Origin: RPRC01 sp034933285 | GTDB taxonomy: Bacteria > Desulfobacterota > Desulfuromonadia > Geobacterales > Geobacteraceae | Direction: 5' to 3' | DNA length: 64,000 nucleotides | NCBI GenBank assembly: GCA_034933285.1 | Contig: JAYFNT010000024.1 | Coordinates: 102,042 to 166,041, forward strand | Shown: one piece after another, positions 1 through 8,519 of the stretch | How positions within the stretch are numbered: position 1 is the stretch's first letter | How the letters are laid out: each line of letters begins with the position of its first letter | Program-made: the position numbers and the translations under genes | Notes under the pieces: model-generated | Told to the model about the DNA's origin: nothing | Seen by the model: only the letters and a program-made list of their open reading frames with translations | Databases searched by the model: none

Positions 1-142
1 CAACCGGCTGAAACCAGGGCGGCCCTTTCCTGTTCTGCATCCGGGCATGGAATATCCTGTCGAAATACTCGGCAAACACCCCGGCAACACAGAGAAAAAG
101 AAAACCGGGAAAAACGATGATATTGAAAATTGACTGTGCCAT
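1..142 (-). CDS. NuoH/HyfC-like membrane subunit of hydrogenase complex (partial)
   Basis: Only the first 47 residues are inside the window; the gene runs off the left edge. The start ATG lies two bases after the large-subunit stop codon, so it is the next gene of the same operon. The visible part is one hydrophobic membrane helix followed by RMQNRKGPP, the charged loop after TM1 that is typical of complex I subunit 1 (NuoH) and its hydrogenase homologues HycD/HyfC. This subunit anchors the catalytic arm to the membrane and forms the proton or quinone-side entry. The family call is firm; hydrogenase rather than complex I comes from the neighbouring large subunit. Confidence 0.8.
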   Translation of the reverse strand, partial: MAQSIFNIIVFPGFLFLCVAGVFAEYFDRIFHARMQNRKGPPWFQPV

Positions 143-144
143 GT

Positions 145-1368
145 CTATCTATCCCCACGTAGCGTATGAAGTCTCTTGTTCAGTTCCCCGAAATCGATCC
201 CATAGTGCCGTCGATACCACTCGATGCCGTGTTGACGCAGGTCCTTCCAGCCCATGTTCTTCCGCGAGCCCCCGATAACCTTCACGCACCTGTCCGTGCA
301 GGAGAAGCACGGGTCTATGGCCGCGATGATGATCGGCACATCGGCCAGGTTGTTGTTCTCCATCATCTTGTTCACGGCCTGGATGTTGGCCATGGTGGAA
401 GCGCGCACCCTGACGCGCTCCGGCTTGTCGCTGCCGTTCCCTTTTACGTAGTGCAGGTCCTCTCCCCTGGGCGCCTCGACCCGGTTCACCGCCTCACCGG
501 CCGGTATCCTGCGCGGTGCCTTGACGGTCACGGGGCCGTCCGGGATCTCCTTCAGAACCTGGCGCACGATCTTGTAGGATTCCATCAGCTCCAGCAGCCT
601 CACCACGGCCCTTCCGTACACGTCGCAATAATTGACGGATATCACCTTGAAATCCATCTCACCGTATGCGGCATAGGGGTCATCAGCACGGATGTCGCGC
701 GCCACGTTGGAGCCCCGTCCGGTCGGTCCGACCGCCTGGAGACGCACCGCGTCCTCGTGGGAAATATGCCCGACACCGGCCAGCCTGGAGATCACCGTGG
801 ATTCGGTGGTCGCAATGTCGATGTAGTACTTTGTCCTCTCTTCAAGGATATCGATGTCCCGCAATGCCCCGGCTATCTGGTCGGCCGTGATGTCCCGCCT
901 GACGCCGCCGATGGTGTTGATACCGTAGTTGACGCGGTTTCCGCAGAGCAGGGCCAAAAGGTCCATCACCACCTCCCGGTCCCTCCATGAATACATCAGC
1001 AGGGTATCGAACCCGATCTCGTGTCCCGCGACCCCGAGCCAGAGGAGATGGCTGTGTATCCTTTCCAATTCTCCAACCAGGGTCCTGATGTAGAGCGCCC
1101 TCCGCGGGACAACAAGTCCCGCTATCTCTTCAACGGTCTGGACAAAGGCCGTGGAGTGTGAATGGGAGCAGATGCCGCAGATGCGCTCCAGGAGATACAT
1201 ATCCTGGATGTACGTCCGCTCTTCGCATGCCTTTTCCATCCCCCGGTGGTTGTAGCCGAGACGCGAGCTCGTGAACAAAATCTTCTCGCCCGCTACGGTG
1301 ATGGAAAAATTGGCCGGCTCTTTCAATGCCGGGTGCTGGGGCCCCAGAGGAATCGTCACTCTACCCAT
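145..1368 (-). CDS. Group 4 [NiFe]-hydrogenase large subunit (NuoD/HycE-like)
   Basis: 407-aa catalytic subunit. The N-terminus has IPLGPQHPAL, shared by NuoD and group 4 hydrogenases. The L1 motif RICGICSHSH (Cys64, Cys67) and the L2 motif DPCFSCTDR (Cys354, Cys357) keep all four cysteines that bind the Ni-Fe site. True NuoD has lost them, so this should be an H2-evolving or H2-oxidising enzyme rather than a quinone reductase. It is not fused to the NuoC domain, unlike HycE/HyfG. About 47 residues follow the final Arg360 of L2. HycE is cleaved after the equivalent arginine by a dedicated protease, so a processed tail is possible. No maturation (hyp or protease) gene is in the window. It overlaps the NuoC-like gene by eight bases. 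Confidence 0.9.
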   Translation of the reverse strand: MGRVTIPLGPQHPALKEPANFSITVAGEKILFTSSRLGYNHRGMEKACEERTYIQDMYLLERICGICSHSHSTAFVQTVEEIAGLVVPRRALYIRTLVGELERIHSHLLWLGVAGHEIGFDTLLMYSWRDREVVMDLLALLCGNRVNYGINTIGGVRRDITADQIAGALRDIDILEERTKYYIDIATTESTVISRLAGVGHISHEDAVRLQAVGPTGRGSNVARDIRADDPYAAYGEMDFKVISVNYCDVYGRAVVRLLELMESYKIVRQVLKEIPDGPVTVKAPRRIPAGEAVNRVEAPRGEDLHYVKGNGSDKPERVRVRASTMANIQAVNKMMENNNLADVPIIIAAIDPCFSCTDRCVKVIGGSRKNMGWKDLRQHGIEWYRRHYGIDFGELNKRLHTLRGDR

Positions 1369-1840
1369 TTCGTACTTCCTCCTTTATATTGAGCATCTCC
1401 GGTTTCCAGTCCTTGCGAAGCGGGTATTGACCTTTCGGCCAGTCATCGGGAAGAGGATAGCGGGTCCCCTCCGGGAGTCCGGTCACCGTTATCCCGAACA
1501 AGTCGGCCAGCTCCCGTTCATAGATCTCCGAGTTCGGCAGCCTGTCATATACCGACTGAATGACAGGGCTTTCTCTGGGAATGTATCGTTTGAGGCTTAC
1601 GATACTTCCGTCGTTAGAGGAAAGGACGTAGATGACCCCGAATTTCTCTCCTTCATCCAGGCCGATGATGAGGCACAGTATGGGAAATCTCATTTCATCG
1701 CGGAGATAATCAAGAGCCTCAATGAACCTGTTTTCCGGGACATCGACATACATCCTTCTCTCACGCGCGATCCGTATCGTGTCGGACAATTCCGGGAAAC
1801 GGTCAGCGAGCTGTTTCTTAATATTTCCTTCCCTTGTCAT
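1361..1840 (-). CDS. NuoC-like 30-kDa subunit of hydrogenase complex
   Basis: 159 aa from the ATG at 1840; the frame is open further upstream to 1915, but those residues are non-homologous and extend into the NuoB gene. It carries the complex I 30-kDa signature around RELADLFGITVTGLP followed by YPLP and PLRKDW. This soluble subunit packs against the large and small hydrogenase subunits in the peripheral arm. In HycE and HyfG it is the N-terminal half of the large subunit; here it is a separate gene, as in Mbh, Ech-like and bacterial complex I operons. Confidence 0.85.
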   Translation of the reverse strand: MTREGNIKKQLADRFPELSDTIRIARERRMYVDVPENRFIEALDYLRDEMRFPILCLIIGLDEGEKFGVIYVLSSNDGSIVSLKRYIPRESPVIQSVYDRLPNSEIYERELADLFGITVTGLPEGTRYPLPDDWPKGQYPLRKDWKPEMLNIKEEVRNG

Positions 1841-1889
1841 GTACCTGTTTCCTCCATGGGGATTTCTGCGAAACGAGCCTGTTCGGCAT

Positions 1890-2336
1890 CTATGCCGCTG
1901 CTTCTTTCTGTTCAAGGGTGGAGAGAAGCTTCACGACCCCGTCGATAATAGCTTCGGGACGGACCGGGCACCCGGGTATATAGGCGGATACCGGGATCAC
2001 GCTGTCCAGCCCCCCCATAATGTTGTAACACCCCTGGAATACCCCGCCGGAACAGGAGCAGGTCCCGATCGCGACAACGAACTTAGGTTCAGGCATCTGT
2101 TCATAGATCCGTATGATGCGATCCCTGATCTGCCTGGTTACCGGCCCCGAGCAGAGCAACACGTCAGCATGGCGCGGGGTGCCCCTTAAGATGCAGCCGA
2201 ACCGCTCGATGTCGAACAACGGGGTCAGTGTGGCCACTATCTCGATGTCGCAGGCATTGCACGCCCCGGTATTGAAGTGGATGACCCAGGGTGATTTTAT
2301 CCGCGACCAGTTGACCAGTTTATCGATGATCTTCAT
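1890..2336 (-). CDS. NuoB-like hydrogenase small subunit, proximal [4Fe-4S]
   Basis: 148 aa starting at MKIIDKLVNW (2336), directly after the NuoA-like stop; the longer open frame to 2441 is only NuoA antisense-frame read-through. Cluster ligands are visible in NTGACNACDIE, GTCSCSGG and PGCPVRPE, the arrangement for the proximal (N2-type) [4Fe-4S] cluster of NuoB, HycG and MbhJ. It would pass electrons between the Ni-Fe site and a NuoI-type ferredoxin subunit, which is not in the window and may lie to the left. Short, one-domain and without a Tat signal, as expected for a cytoplasm-facing group 4 enzyme. Confidence 0.88.
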   Translation of the reverse strand: MKIIDKLVNWSRIKSPWVIHFNTGACNACDIEIVATLTPLFDIERFGCILRGTPRHADVLLCSGPVTRQIRDRIIRIYEQMPEPKFVVAIGTCSCSGGVFQGCYNIMGGLDSVIPVSAYIPGCPVRPEAIIDGVVKLLSTLEQKEAAA

Positions 2337-2337
2337 T

Positions 2338-2673
2338 TCATCCCTCCTTCCTGAACAGCACGAAAAGCCCCAGGGCCGCGCAGAGCGTGAATAGCACGGC
2401 CATGACGGAGGCCCGCGGCGAAGCAGCCGGAGCTGTGGCAATGATCATCACCACCACGTGTATGATGGTGAAAAAGAATGCGATGGAAAAAAACTGGCTG
2501 TAATCCGGCTGGGAGCGATGCCGGGTTATGTCTTCTCCGCACGCATAGGGCTTTCTCTTGCCCCCTGTTTCCGTGCCCTGGGCGGTTATGGCGCGCAGAG
2601 ACCATAATTCAAAGGCGACGACCAGCGTCAGGATGAAGAAAGCTATCGGCGGCGCCAAAAGTATTGTTTCCAC
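2338..2673 (-). CDS. NuoA-like membrane subunit
   Basis: 111 aa with three predicted membrane helices and the loop motif KPYACGED characteristic of NuoA (complex I subunit 3; the Cys-containing loop sits near the quinone/NuoH-NuoD interface). NuoA is normally a mark of true complex I: the E. coli Hyc and Hyf formate hydrogenlyases have no such subunit. Finding it between the NuoK-like and NuoB-like genes of a cluster whose large subunit still binds nickel is notable. It is separated by one base from the small-subunit gene, so they are co-translated. Confidence 0.8.
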   Translation of the reverse strand: METILLAPPIAFFILTLVVAFELWSLRAITAQGTETGGKRKPYACGEDITRHRSQPDYSQFFSIAFFFTIIHVVVMIIATAPAASPRASVMAVLFTLCAALGLFVLFRKEG

Positions 2674-2689
2674 AATTATTTCCTCCCTT

Positions 2690-3022
2690 TCAGCCTCTCA
2701 GGCTGTTCATTGTGCCGGTGTCGAGCGAACCGGTCCTGCGGTACCAGCCGATGACAATACCCGCGGCCACGGCGATAACGACGACTTCAACGACGATCAG
2801 TGTTATGATCAGCGCCTGTGACACCCCGGTGTTTCCCGTCAGGTATCCCGACGCGGCCAGTATCAGCGTTACCCCCTTTGTCATCAGTTCCATGCCGATG
2901 AGTACGCGTATCAGGTTCCTTGTTACGGTGATGCAGTAGAGCCCCGTCAGGATGAGCATCACCGAGAAGATGAAATAGGTCCAGAAAGGGTTCCCTGCCA
3001 GTACAATCGCTTCATTCATCAT
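2690..3022 (-). CDS. NuoK/MrpC-like membrane subunit
   Basis: 110 aa with three hydrophobic helices. The helix 2 motif IRVLIGMELM carries the conserved glutamate of NuoK/MnhC/HyfE that forms part of the proton path next to NuoJ and NuoN. Two start codons are adjacent in frame (3022 and 3019). It overlaps the end of the NuoJ-like gene by 11 bases. NuoK and MrpC cannot be told apart by eye at this length, but the complex I-like gene order favours a NuoK role. Confidence 0.82.
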   Translation of the reverse strand: MMNEAIVLAGNPFWTYFIFSVMLILTGLYCITVTRNLIRVLIGMELMTKGVTLILAASGYLTGNTGVSQALIITLIVVEVVVIAVAAGIVIGWYRRTGSLDTGTMNSLRG

Positions 3023-3500
3023 GTTTCAACTCCTTGAAAAGTACTATCACCCCGGAAATCCCGGCTAACAATACGGCCAATTGTCCGAAAACATCCATTG
3101 CGCGCAGGTCCCAGAGCGCATGCCTGACATCAAGCCCCACCGAAACCGTGGCTATTGCAACCGGGGCGTTGCCGAGGTAGTAGCGCATGGCCCAGAACAC
3201 GATGGCACCGATTGCGATCATGGGAAGGTACTTCAGGTAGTGGTTCGGCTCCGCCTCTTTCTGGTCCCTGGGCGCGGCAGCTTTCGTCATGCTGATGACA
3301 CTGACAAAGATGACGGTGATCAGGCCTGCACATACCGACAGCTCGAAAACCGCGGCCAGGGGCGAGTTCATCGAGAACAGGAGAATCGTGAGCGCGGCGC
3401 TGACGGCGCCGAGACCGATGGCAGCCTTGAGCAGTGTCTTGGAAAGGACGGCGTAGAATCCTATCAGAACCAGCAGACACAAAAGGGTTAAGAGCAGCAT
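3012..3500 (-). CDS. NuoJ-like / MrpB-like membrane subunit
   Basis: 162 aa, about five hydrophobic segments. The N-terminal half (short helices with FELSVCAGLITVIFVSVIS) resembles NuoJ and the DUF4040 part of MbhD/MrpA; the C-terminal part, with a long loop and last helix ending VIVLFKELKHDE, looks like an added MrpB/MbhE-type segment. It sits in the NuoJ place, next to the NuoK-like gene. It starts exactly where the NuoN-like gene ends. Likely role: bridging subunit of the proton or sodium translocating arm. The exact family is uncertain. Confidence 0.65.
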   Translation of the reverse strand: MLLLTLLCLLVLIGFYAVLSKTLLKAAIGLGAVSAALTILLFSMNSPLAAVFELSVCAGLITVIFVSVISMTKAAAPRDQKEAEPNHYLKYLPMIAIGAIVFWAMRYYLGNAPVAIATVSVGLDVRHALWDLRAMDVFGQLAVLLAGISGVIVLFKELKHDE

Positions 3501-4921
3501 CAGAGAAACCTCCCTATGGGCAGAAGTATCGTATCGAGCAGAAACGGCACAGCCACTCCCACGACAATGATAATGAGGGTGAATGCCACCGCCGGTCCGG
3601 TAATCCGCCAGCCGGCTTCCTTCACGTTACCGCACCCCGGAGCTATTTCCCCGAAAAAGACCTTTCGCTGCAGCCTGAGGAAGTAGACCAATGTCAGCAG
3701 GCTCGCGAGAACGGCGATAGCCAGATAGATGAGATGACCGGTCTTCCACAGCGCGACCACGATAACCAGTTTGCTCCAGAACCCGGCCAGTGGCGGTATG
3801 CCGGCGGCCGACAAAAGAGCGATAACGGACGTGGCGCCCGTTACCGGCATCCTGGACGCGAGCCCTCCCATCATGTCCATATCCCTGCTCCCGGTCTGCT
3901 CCTCGACCGCTGATGCGTTCATAAAGAGCTGGGCCTTGAAAATCGTATGATTGAAGAGGTGAAAGATAGCGCCGGCAATACCGAGCGCGCCCCCTGCGCC
4001 GAGGCTGAGGATGATGTACCCGACCTGGCTGATGCTGGAATAGGCCAGCATCCGCTTGAAGTCCTTCTGTCCCATGGCCGCGAGAGCTCCCGCAACAATG
4101 GACAAGGCCCCGGTAAAGAGGAGTATCTGGCCTGTCTTGGGAGTTGCGCCGAACACCTCGGCAACCAGGCGGATCAGGGTATAGACACCGGACACCTTGG
4201 TGACGATCCCGGCCAGGAGAATGGAGACGGGCGCCGCGGCAGACGAGTATGCATCGGGAACCCATCCGTGAAAGGGAACGACACCGCCCTTGATGAACAG
4301 ACCGACGAGAAACAGCAGAATGGCGAAAATGACGAGAAAGTCGGCGTGGTTTCTGGATATCATTTCGGCCAGCGCGGTAAAAGATGTGCCGCCCGCGCTC
4401 AGGAACAGGATGCCGATGGAGGTCAGCATCAGCATGGTGGCGATGGCGGAAAGGACGACGTACTTGAAGGCCCCCTCGAACATCGCCTGTTCACGTTGCA
4501 GCGCTATGAGAACAAACGAGCAGACGGATACGATCTCGAGGAACACATACAGGGAAAAGATATCGGTGACCATAACGACACCGTTCATTCCCAGCAGCGA
4601 CAGCAGCACCAGATTAATGAAACTGTGGCTCCTCTTTTCCTCCTGAACCGTTGCCGTGCTGACAAGGGACGAGGCGAAAACCACCAGGCCGATGGCGAGC
4701 AGCATGAGCATGCTGATGCCGTCTACCCGAAGAAACGGCAGGCACACCCCCGACCATTCCGTGCACGTCCACCATCCGGCCTGCGGGAAGAGGGTAACGA
4801 TCACCTGCGCCGCTGACAGAATGAGGGGACAGATAATGAAATACTTTTTCGACATGCGTCCGGCCGGCAGATTCGCGAGAATAAAACCCGCCAGGGGAAG
4901 AATCAGCAATAAAGATGTCAC
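3500..4921 (-). CDS. NuoN/MrpD-like antiporter subunit
   Basis: 473 aa starting with GTG at 4921, preceded by GGAGGG. A polytopic protein of the proton-conducting membrane transporter family with the core KGGVVPFHGWVPDAY segment, a conserved lysine in QKDFKRMLAYSSISQVGY and HLFNHTIFKAQLF. These are the ion-path residues shared by NuoL/M/N, MrpA/D and HyfB/D/F. It is one of three such subunits in this operon, as in complex I and in Hyf. Each is thought to move one ion per catalytic turnover. Confidence 0.85.
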   Translation of the reverse strand: MTSLLLILPLAGFILANLPAGRMSKKYFIICPLILSAAQVIVTLFPQAGWWTCTEWSGVCLPFLRVDGISMLMLLAIGLVVFASSLVSTATVQEEKRSHSFINLVLLSLLGMNGVVMVTDIFSLYVFLEIVSVCSFVLIALQREQAMFEGAFKYVVLSAIATMLMLTSIGILFLSAGGTSFTALAEMISRNHADFLVIFAILLFLVGLFIKGGVVPFHGWVPDAYSSAAAPVSILLAGIVTKVSGVYTLIRLVAEVFGATPKTGQILLFTGALSIVAGALAAMGQKDFKRMLAYSSISQVGYIILSLGAGGALGIAGAIFHLFNHTIFKAQLFMNASAVEEQTGSRDMDMMGGLASRMPVTGATSVIALLSAAGIPPLAGFWSKLVIVVALWKTGHLIYLAIAVLASLLTLVYFLRLQRKVFFGEIAPGCGNVKEAGWRITGPAVAFTLIIIVVGVAVPFLLDTILLPIGRFL

Positions 4922-4945
4922 AATACAACCCTCCTTGTCAGATCA

Positions 4946-6769
4946 TCAGGCATTCATATAGATGCACATACACACGGCGCCGACCACAGTCCATACGATA
5001 TACACGGCATAGCTGCCGCTATGGAGGCGGCGTATGGAAAGGGAAAAATAGAGGGTCATCCTGACGACCGCGACATTGTAGAGCCAGTCGTTCGCCCGAT
5101 CGATCCACCACGCCAGGCGGGCTATCCCCTGGATCATCATCATCCCTATGTCGTAGGGATCGAAAAGGCGCTTTTCCGCACTTTCGTAGATGGGATGGAA
5201 GATCGGCGCATAATGGATATGGTCCACGGCCCCGGCCCCTGTGCCGGTCTTGCCCACCCCGTACATATGGTTGACATAGGCGGCAAGGAGAACGGTGACC
5301 GTCATGATCAGGAGAAAGGTGTTTTCGGGAAACCCCGAGAAATGATGCCCGGCGGCGCGCTCAGCGCCGATGATCGGGACGATCAGGTTGTCGAGGGGAA
5401 GCCGGTTCGCGACTCCGAACAGCACGCATCCGCCCGCGATAACGACCATGGGAACAAGCATGCTGAGCGGCGCCTCTTTCACCTTGCTCGACAGGTCGTC
5501 GTTCCTGCCGAGAAATGCCGCGTGGCCCAGCTTCAGGAAGGACGCCGCGGTGAGGAACGACCCCAGCAGGGCACCTGCGTAGTATATCCAGTGGCACTCC
5601 AGCGCCCCGTCATACACCAGTTCCTTGGAGAAGAACCCGTTGAACGGCGGCACACCGGATATGGCGGCGGCTGCGATGATGAAACAGGCAAAGGTGATCG
5701 GCATGCGTTTCCCGATGCCGCCGAGCTTCATGAGATCGGTGGTGCCTGCCCGGGACTCGACCGACCCGCCGGTGAGGAAGAGACAGCTCTTGTACATGGC
5801 GTGGTTGATCATGTGGAATATCCCGCCGACGATCCCCACCGGGACCGCGGTCCCGATACCGAGGATCATGTAGCCGACCTGGCTGATGGCATGATAGGAA
5901 AGGAGGCGCTTGAAGTCCTTCTGGACAAGGGCCATCATTACCGCCACCAGGATGGTTATCACACCGAAGGTCATAAGAATGGCGCTCATGAGGGAGCCGT
6001 GCTGCAGGGCGTAGAGGTCGAGCGTGATCCTGGCCAGGAAATAGATGCCCAGCAGCTTTTCGAGCGCGGCAGGCATCAGTGCCATGAACGGCAGAGGCGC
6101 GTCCGTTGCCGCGTCGGGAATCCAGCTGTGGAAAGGGAGGCTGCCCGCTTTTGACGTGGCGCCGATGGCGAGCAGCAGGAATGCCGTGCAGGAGAGCCCC
6201 GAAATGAGGGGCAGATGGATTTCGGACATGGTCAGTGTTCCGGCCAGCATGCCGGTCATCGCGATCCCCGCCATCATCAGCACATCGGAGACGCCGATGA
6301 GGACAAAAGCCTTGACGGCCGAGCGGAAGGCTTCCCGATGGCCTATGGCGATAAAGCCGAAAATAGAGCCCAAGAGGCCTTCCCAGAAAAACAGCATAAG
6401 GACGAGATTGTTCGCCAGAACCGCCCCGTTCACCATTCCCAGGGAAAGGAGCAGGTAGGCGTAATACTGGTTGCCCTTTTCCCTGTTTTTCATGAAATAG
6501 AGGGAATAAAGCGAGACCAGGAACCCGAACCCGGCGGCGGCTGCGAGGATAAAGGAGCTGAAATGATAGAGCCGCAACTCGAAGAGAATGCCGTATCCTC
6601 CCCAAGGTAGCGAGATCATCGCCTCCTGGTTGTACATCCGGACGCACAGGACCAGATTCAGAACCGTTGCCAGAATAGTCGCGGCTTCCCGCCCGTATTT
6701 CGGCAGTACCAATGCCCAAACCCCGAATATGATGGGGATCCCAATTGCCAACAGCAGCATCTTTTCCAT
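4946..6769 (-). CDS. NuoL-like antiporter subunit
   Basis: 607 aa, the longest of the three antiporter-like subunits, with the C-terminal extension expected of NuoL or HyfB (the lateral helix and extra TM end near residue 600). Core motifs: GSLPFHSWIPDAATDAPLP, QKDFKRLLSYHAISQVGY and HMINHAMYKSCLFL. It lacks the very long MrpA C-terminus. Its ATG overlaps the stop codon of the upstream gene (TAATG), pointing to translational coupling. It should sit at the distal end of the membrane arm and tie the translocating subunits together. Confidence 0.85.
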   Translation of the reverse strand: MEKMLLLAIGIPIIFGVWALVLPKYGREAATILATVLNLVLCVRMYNQEAMISLPWGGYGILFELRLYHFSSFILAAAAGFGFLVSLYSLYFMKNREKGNQYYAYLLLSLGMVNGAVLANNLVLMLFFWEGLLGSIFGFIAIGHREAFRSAVKAFVLIGVSDVLMMAGIAMTGMLAGTLTMSEIHLPLISGLSCTAFLLLAIGATSKAGSLPFHSWIPDAATDAPLPFMALMPAALEKLLGIYFLARITLDLYALQHGSLMSAILMTFGVITILVAVMMALVQKDFKRLLSYHAISQVGYMILGIGTAVPVGIVGGIFHMINHAMYKSCLFLTGGSVESRAGTTDLMKLGGIGKRMPITFACFIIAAAAISGVPPFNGFFSKELVYDGALECHWIYYAGALLGSFLTAASFLKLGHAAFLGRNDDLSSKVKEAPLSMLVPMVVIAGGCVLFGVANRLPLDNLIVPIIGAERAAGHHFSGFPENTFLLIMTVTVLLAAYVNHMYGVGKTGTGAGAVDHIHYAPIFHPIYESAEKRLFDPYDIGMMMIQGIARLAWWIDRANDWLYNVAVVRMTLYFSLSIRRLHSGSYAVYIVWTVVGAVCMCIYMNA

Positions 6770-8211
6770 TATTGCACCATCCCTGTTATCTGATGAACAG
6801 TCGACTGAACGAACACGGACGGATAGGAAATGAAGATTCCGCCGGCCACGGACAGAACCGCCAGAAAGGCGACGCTACCCACCATAACCGGGGCGCCCTC
6901 CGCGACCGGCGTCGTCTTGGCTTCGCCGAGGAAGATCATGGCGAACAGACGGAAGAGGTAGATCATGGTGAGGAACGCGCCCAGGACAAAGGTGGCGGTA
7001 ATAAGAGAATTTCCGCTTTGTATGGCGCCGGCGATAACCATGTATTTGGAGAAGAACCCGCCGAAGGGTGGAATTCCCATCACCGAAAAAGCGCAAAGGA
7101 GGAAGGAGACGGCCGTAATCGGCATGGTACGGATCAGACCGCCCAGCCTGGTGATGTCCTTGACGTGGAGTTTCTGCTCGACTACGCCCGCGCAGAGGAA
7201 GAGACCTCCCTTGGCGACGCTGTGCATCAGGATGTAGAGCAGCCCCCCGGCCAGACCGATGTCATTGCCGATGGAGAGCCCGAGGAAGATGAATCCGAGC
7301 TGACTGACGGTGGAGTAAGCGATGATTCGCTTCATGTCGGTTTCTATGAGGGCAGCGCCGCCTGAAACCAGTGCGCTGATGCCGGCAATCAGCGGAACCG
7401 CGGTTTCCCACGCCGGATCAATGCTTAATGTGGCCACGAACAGGCGCGCATAGACATAGACCCCGATCTTGACCAGGACCGCGGCGTGAAGGAGCGCGGT
7501 CACCGGTGTGGGGGCGACGCCCGCATCAGGCAACCAGGTGTGCAGGGGCAGCGTCGCCGATTTTGAAAGGATGCCGAACAGCATCAGGAGAACCGCCAGA
7601 TTGGCGACCGGATGGGCAGCGGATGCCCTCTTGATTGCCTGGAGATCGAAGGAGCCATACTGTCCGTACACCATGACGAATCCGATCAGCATGACCAGGG
7701 CGCCGAAGGCCGTAACCAGGAAGGCCTTGTCCGCGCGGATCACGCAGGTCTTTTCCCTGAAGAAGCCGATGAGACGCCAGCAAGCGATCGCAGTGATCTC
7801 CCAGAACAGATAGATCAGGATGAGGTTGGCGGAGTAGACGATTCCCATCATAGACCCCAGGAACAGCACGACCATGAAATAATACTCGTTCTGGTTTTTG
7901 TAATGGCTGATGTAGCCCATGGAGTAGAGGACGATGACGGCGCCGACCAGGGATGATACGACCGCCATGAAGACCGCGAGGCGGTCCGCCAGAAAAAGAT
8001 TATTTCCGGCCAGGAATGGGAGTGACACAGTAACAACCTCGCCGTTCAGCACGGGAGATAGCAGGAGGAAAGAGCAAAGGAGTGAAAAACCGACCATGAC
8101 GAGGGCGCACACGTTCCGGACTCCCTTTGAAACCACTCCGATGGGTGGAAGCAGGAACGCACCCGCTACCGGGACAAAAACAGCCAGCAAGACCAATACG
8201 TAACTCTTCAT
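6769..8211 (-). CDS. NuoM/MrpD-like antiporter subunit, first gene of hydrogenase operon
   Basis: 480 aa from ATG 8211; the next in-frame ATG at 8232 is possible, but the bases following it (AGGGGGG) make a good ribosome site for 8211. Proton-conducting transporter family: SATLPLHTWLPDAGVAPTP, ETDMKRIIAYSTVSQLGF and HSVAKGGLFL carry the expected ion-path lysines and histidines. First gene of a run of at least ten genes with overlaps or gaps of under 55 bases. No convincing promoter lies between it and the terminator at 8274-8315. Confidence 0.83.
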   Translation of the reverse strand: MKSYVLVLLAVFVPVAGAFLLPPIGVVSKGVRNVCALVMVGFSLLCSFLLLSPVLNGEVVTVSLPFLAGNNLFLADRLAVFMAVVSSLVGAVIVLYSMGYISHYKNQNEYYFMVVLFLGSMMGIVYSANLILIYLFWEITAIACWRLIGFFREKTCVIRADKAFLVTAFGALVMLIGFVMVYGQYGSFDLQAIKRASAAHPVANLAVLLMLFGILSKSATLPLHTWLPDAGVAPTPVTALLHAAVLVKIGVYVYARLFVATLSIDPAWETAVPLIAGISALVSGGAALIETDMKRIIAYSTVSQLGFIFLGLSIGNDIGLAGGLLYILMHSVAKGGLFLCAGVVEQKLHVKDITRLGGLIRTMPITAVSFLLCAFSVMGIPPFGGFFSKYMVIAGAIQSGNSLITATFVLGAFLTMIYLFRLFAMIFLGEAKTTPVAEGAPVMVGSVAFLAVLSVAGGIFISYPSVFVQSTVHQITGMVQ

Positions 8212-8273
8212 GAAAGACAAGACCCCCCTCATTTAATGTCGAAAAACCCGATTGCACGCCCCGGTAAATGCAA

Positions 8274-8315
8274 AAAGCCCAAGTTAAAAGCGCGATGGCT
8301 TTCGACTTGGGCTTT
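8274..8315 (-). terminator. Intrinsic terminator between yezD-like gene and hydrogenase operon
   Basis: A perfect 11-bp stem (AAAGCCCAAGT at 8274-8284, ACTTGGGCTTT at 8305-8315); read on the minus strand the stem is followed by TTTTT. It lies downstream of the small YezD-like gene and 60 bases upstream of the first hydrogenase gene, so transcription from the promoter at 8.79 kb must read through it. This could be attenuation or simple partial termination. Confidence 0.75.
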
Positions 8316-8369
8316 CTGGGTCCGTGTTCACGGTCAGCAAAGGACCAGGCAATACATAGAGATAAATTG

Positions 8370-8519
8370 TTATTTATTCAATTCGTTTTTCTTGAGAATT
8401 TCCTCATTTTTTTCGATCCTGGTTATGCCGCCCTGGCTGAAATTGATCCTTATGAAACCGGTAAATTGTATTTCTTTCAGATCATTCAATAAGTCGATGA
8501 TTTTCTCTTTCTTTTCCAT
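8370..8519 (-). CDS. YezD-like (DUF2292) small protein
   Basis: A 49-aa ORF starting at ATG 8519 behind a good ribosome site (GGAAGGG, then three bases, then ATG). The core QFTGFIRINFSQGGITRIEK matches the pattern I know for YezD/DUF2292 proteins: a small beta hairpin with a conserved aromatic-Gly, a Gly-Gly turn and IEK. Function is unknown; relatives often sit beside sulfur- or metal-related operons. It is flanked by a structured leader upstream and a terminator downstream and is co-directional with the hydrogenase operon. Confidence 0.65.
   Translation of the reverse strand: MEKKEKIIDLLNDLKEIQFTGFIRINFSQGGITRIEKNEEILKKNELNK

Noticed and set aside
5021..6154. 377-aa plus-strand frame opposite the NuoL-like gene
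   Set aside because: Antisense shadow of a well-supported membrane protein; rich in His, Gly and Arg without domain signs.
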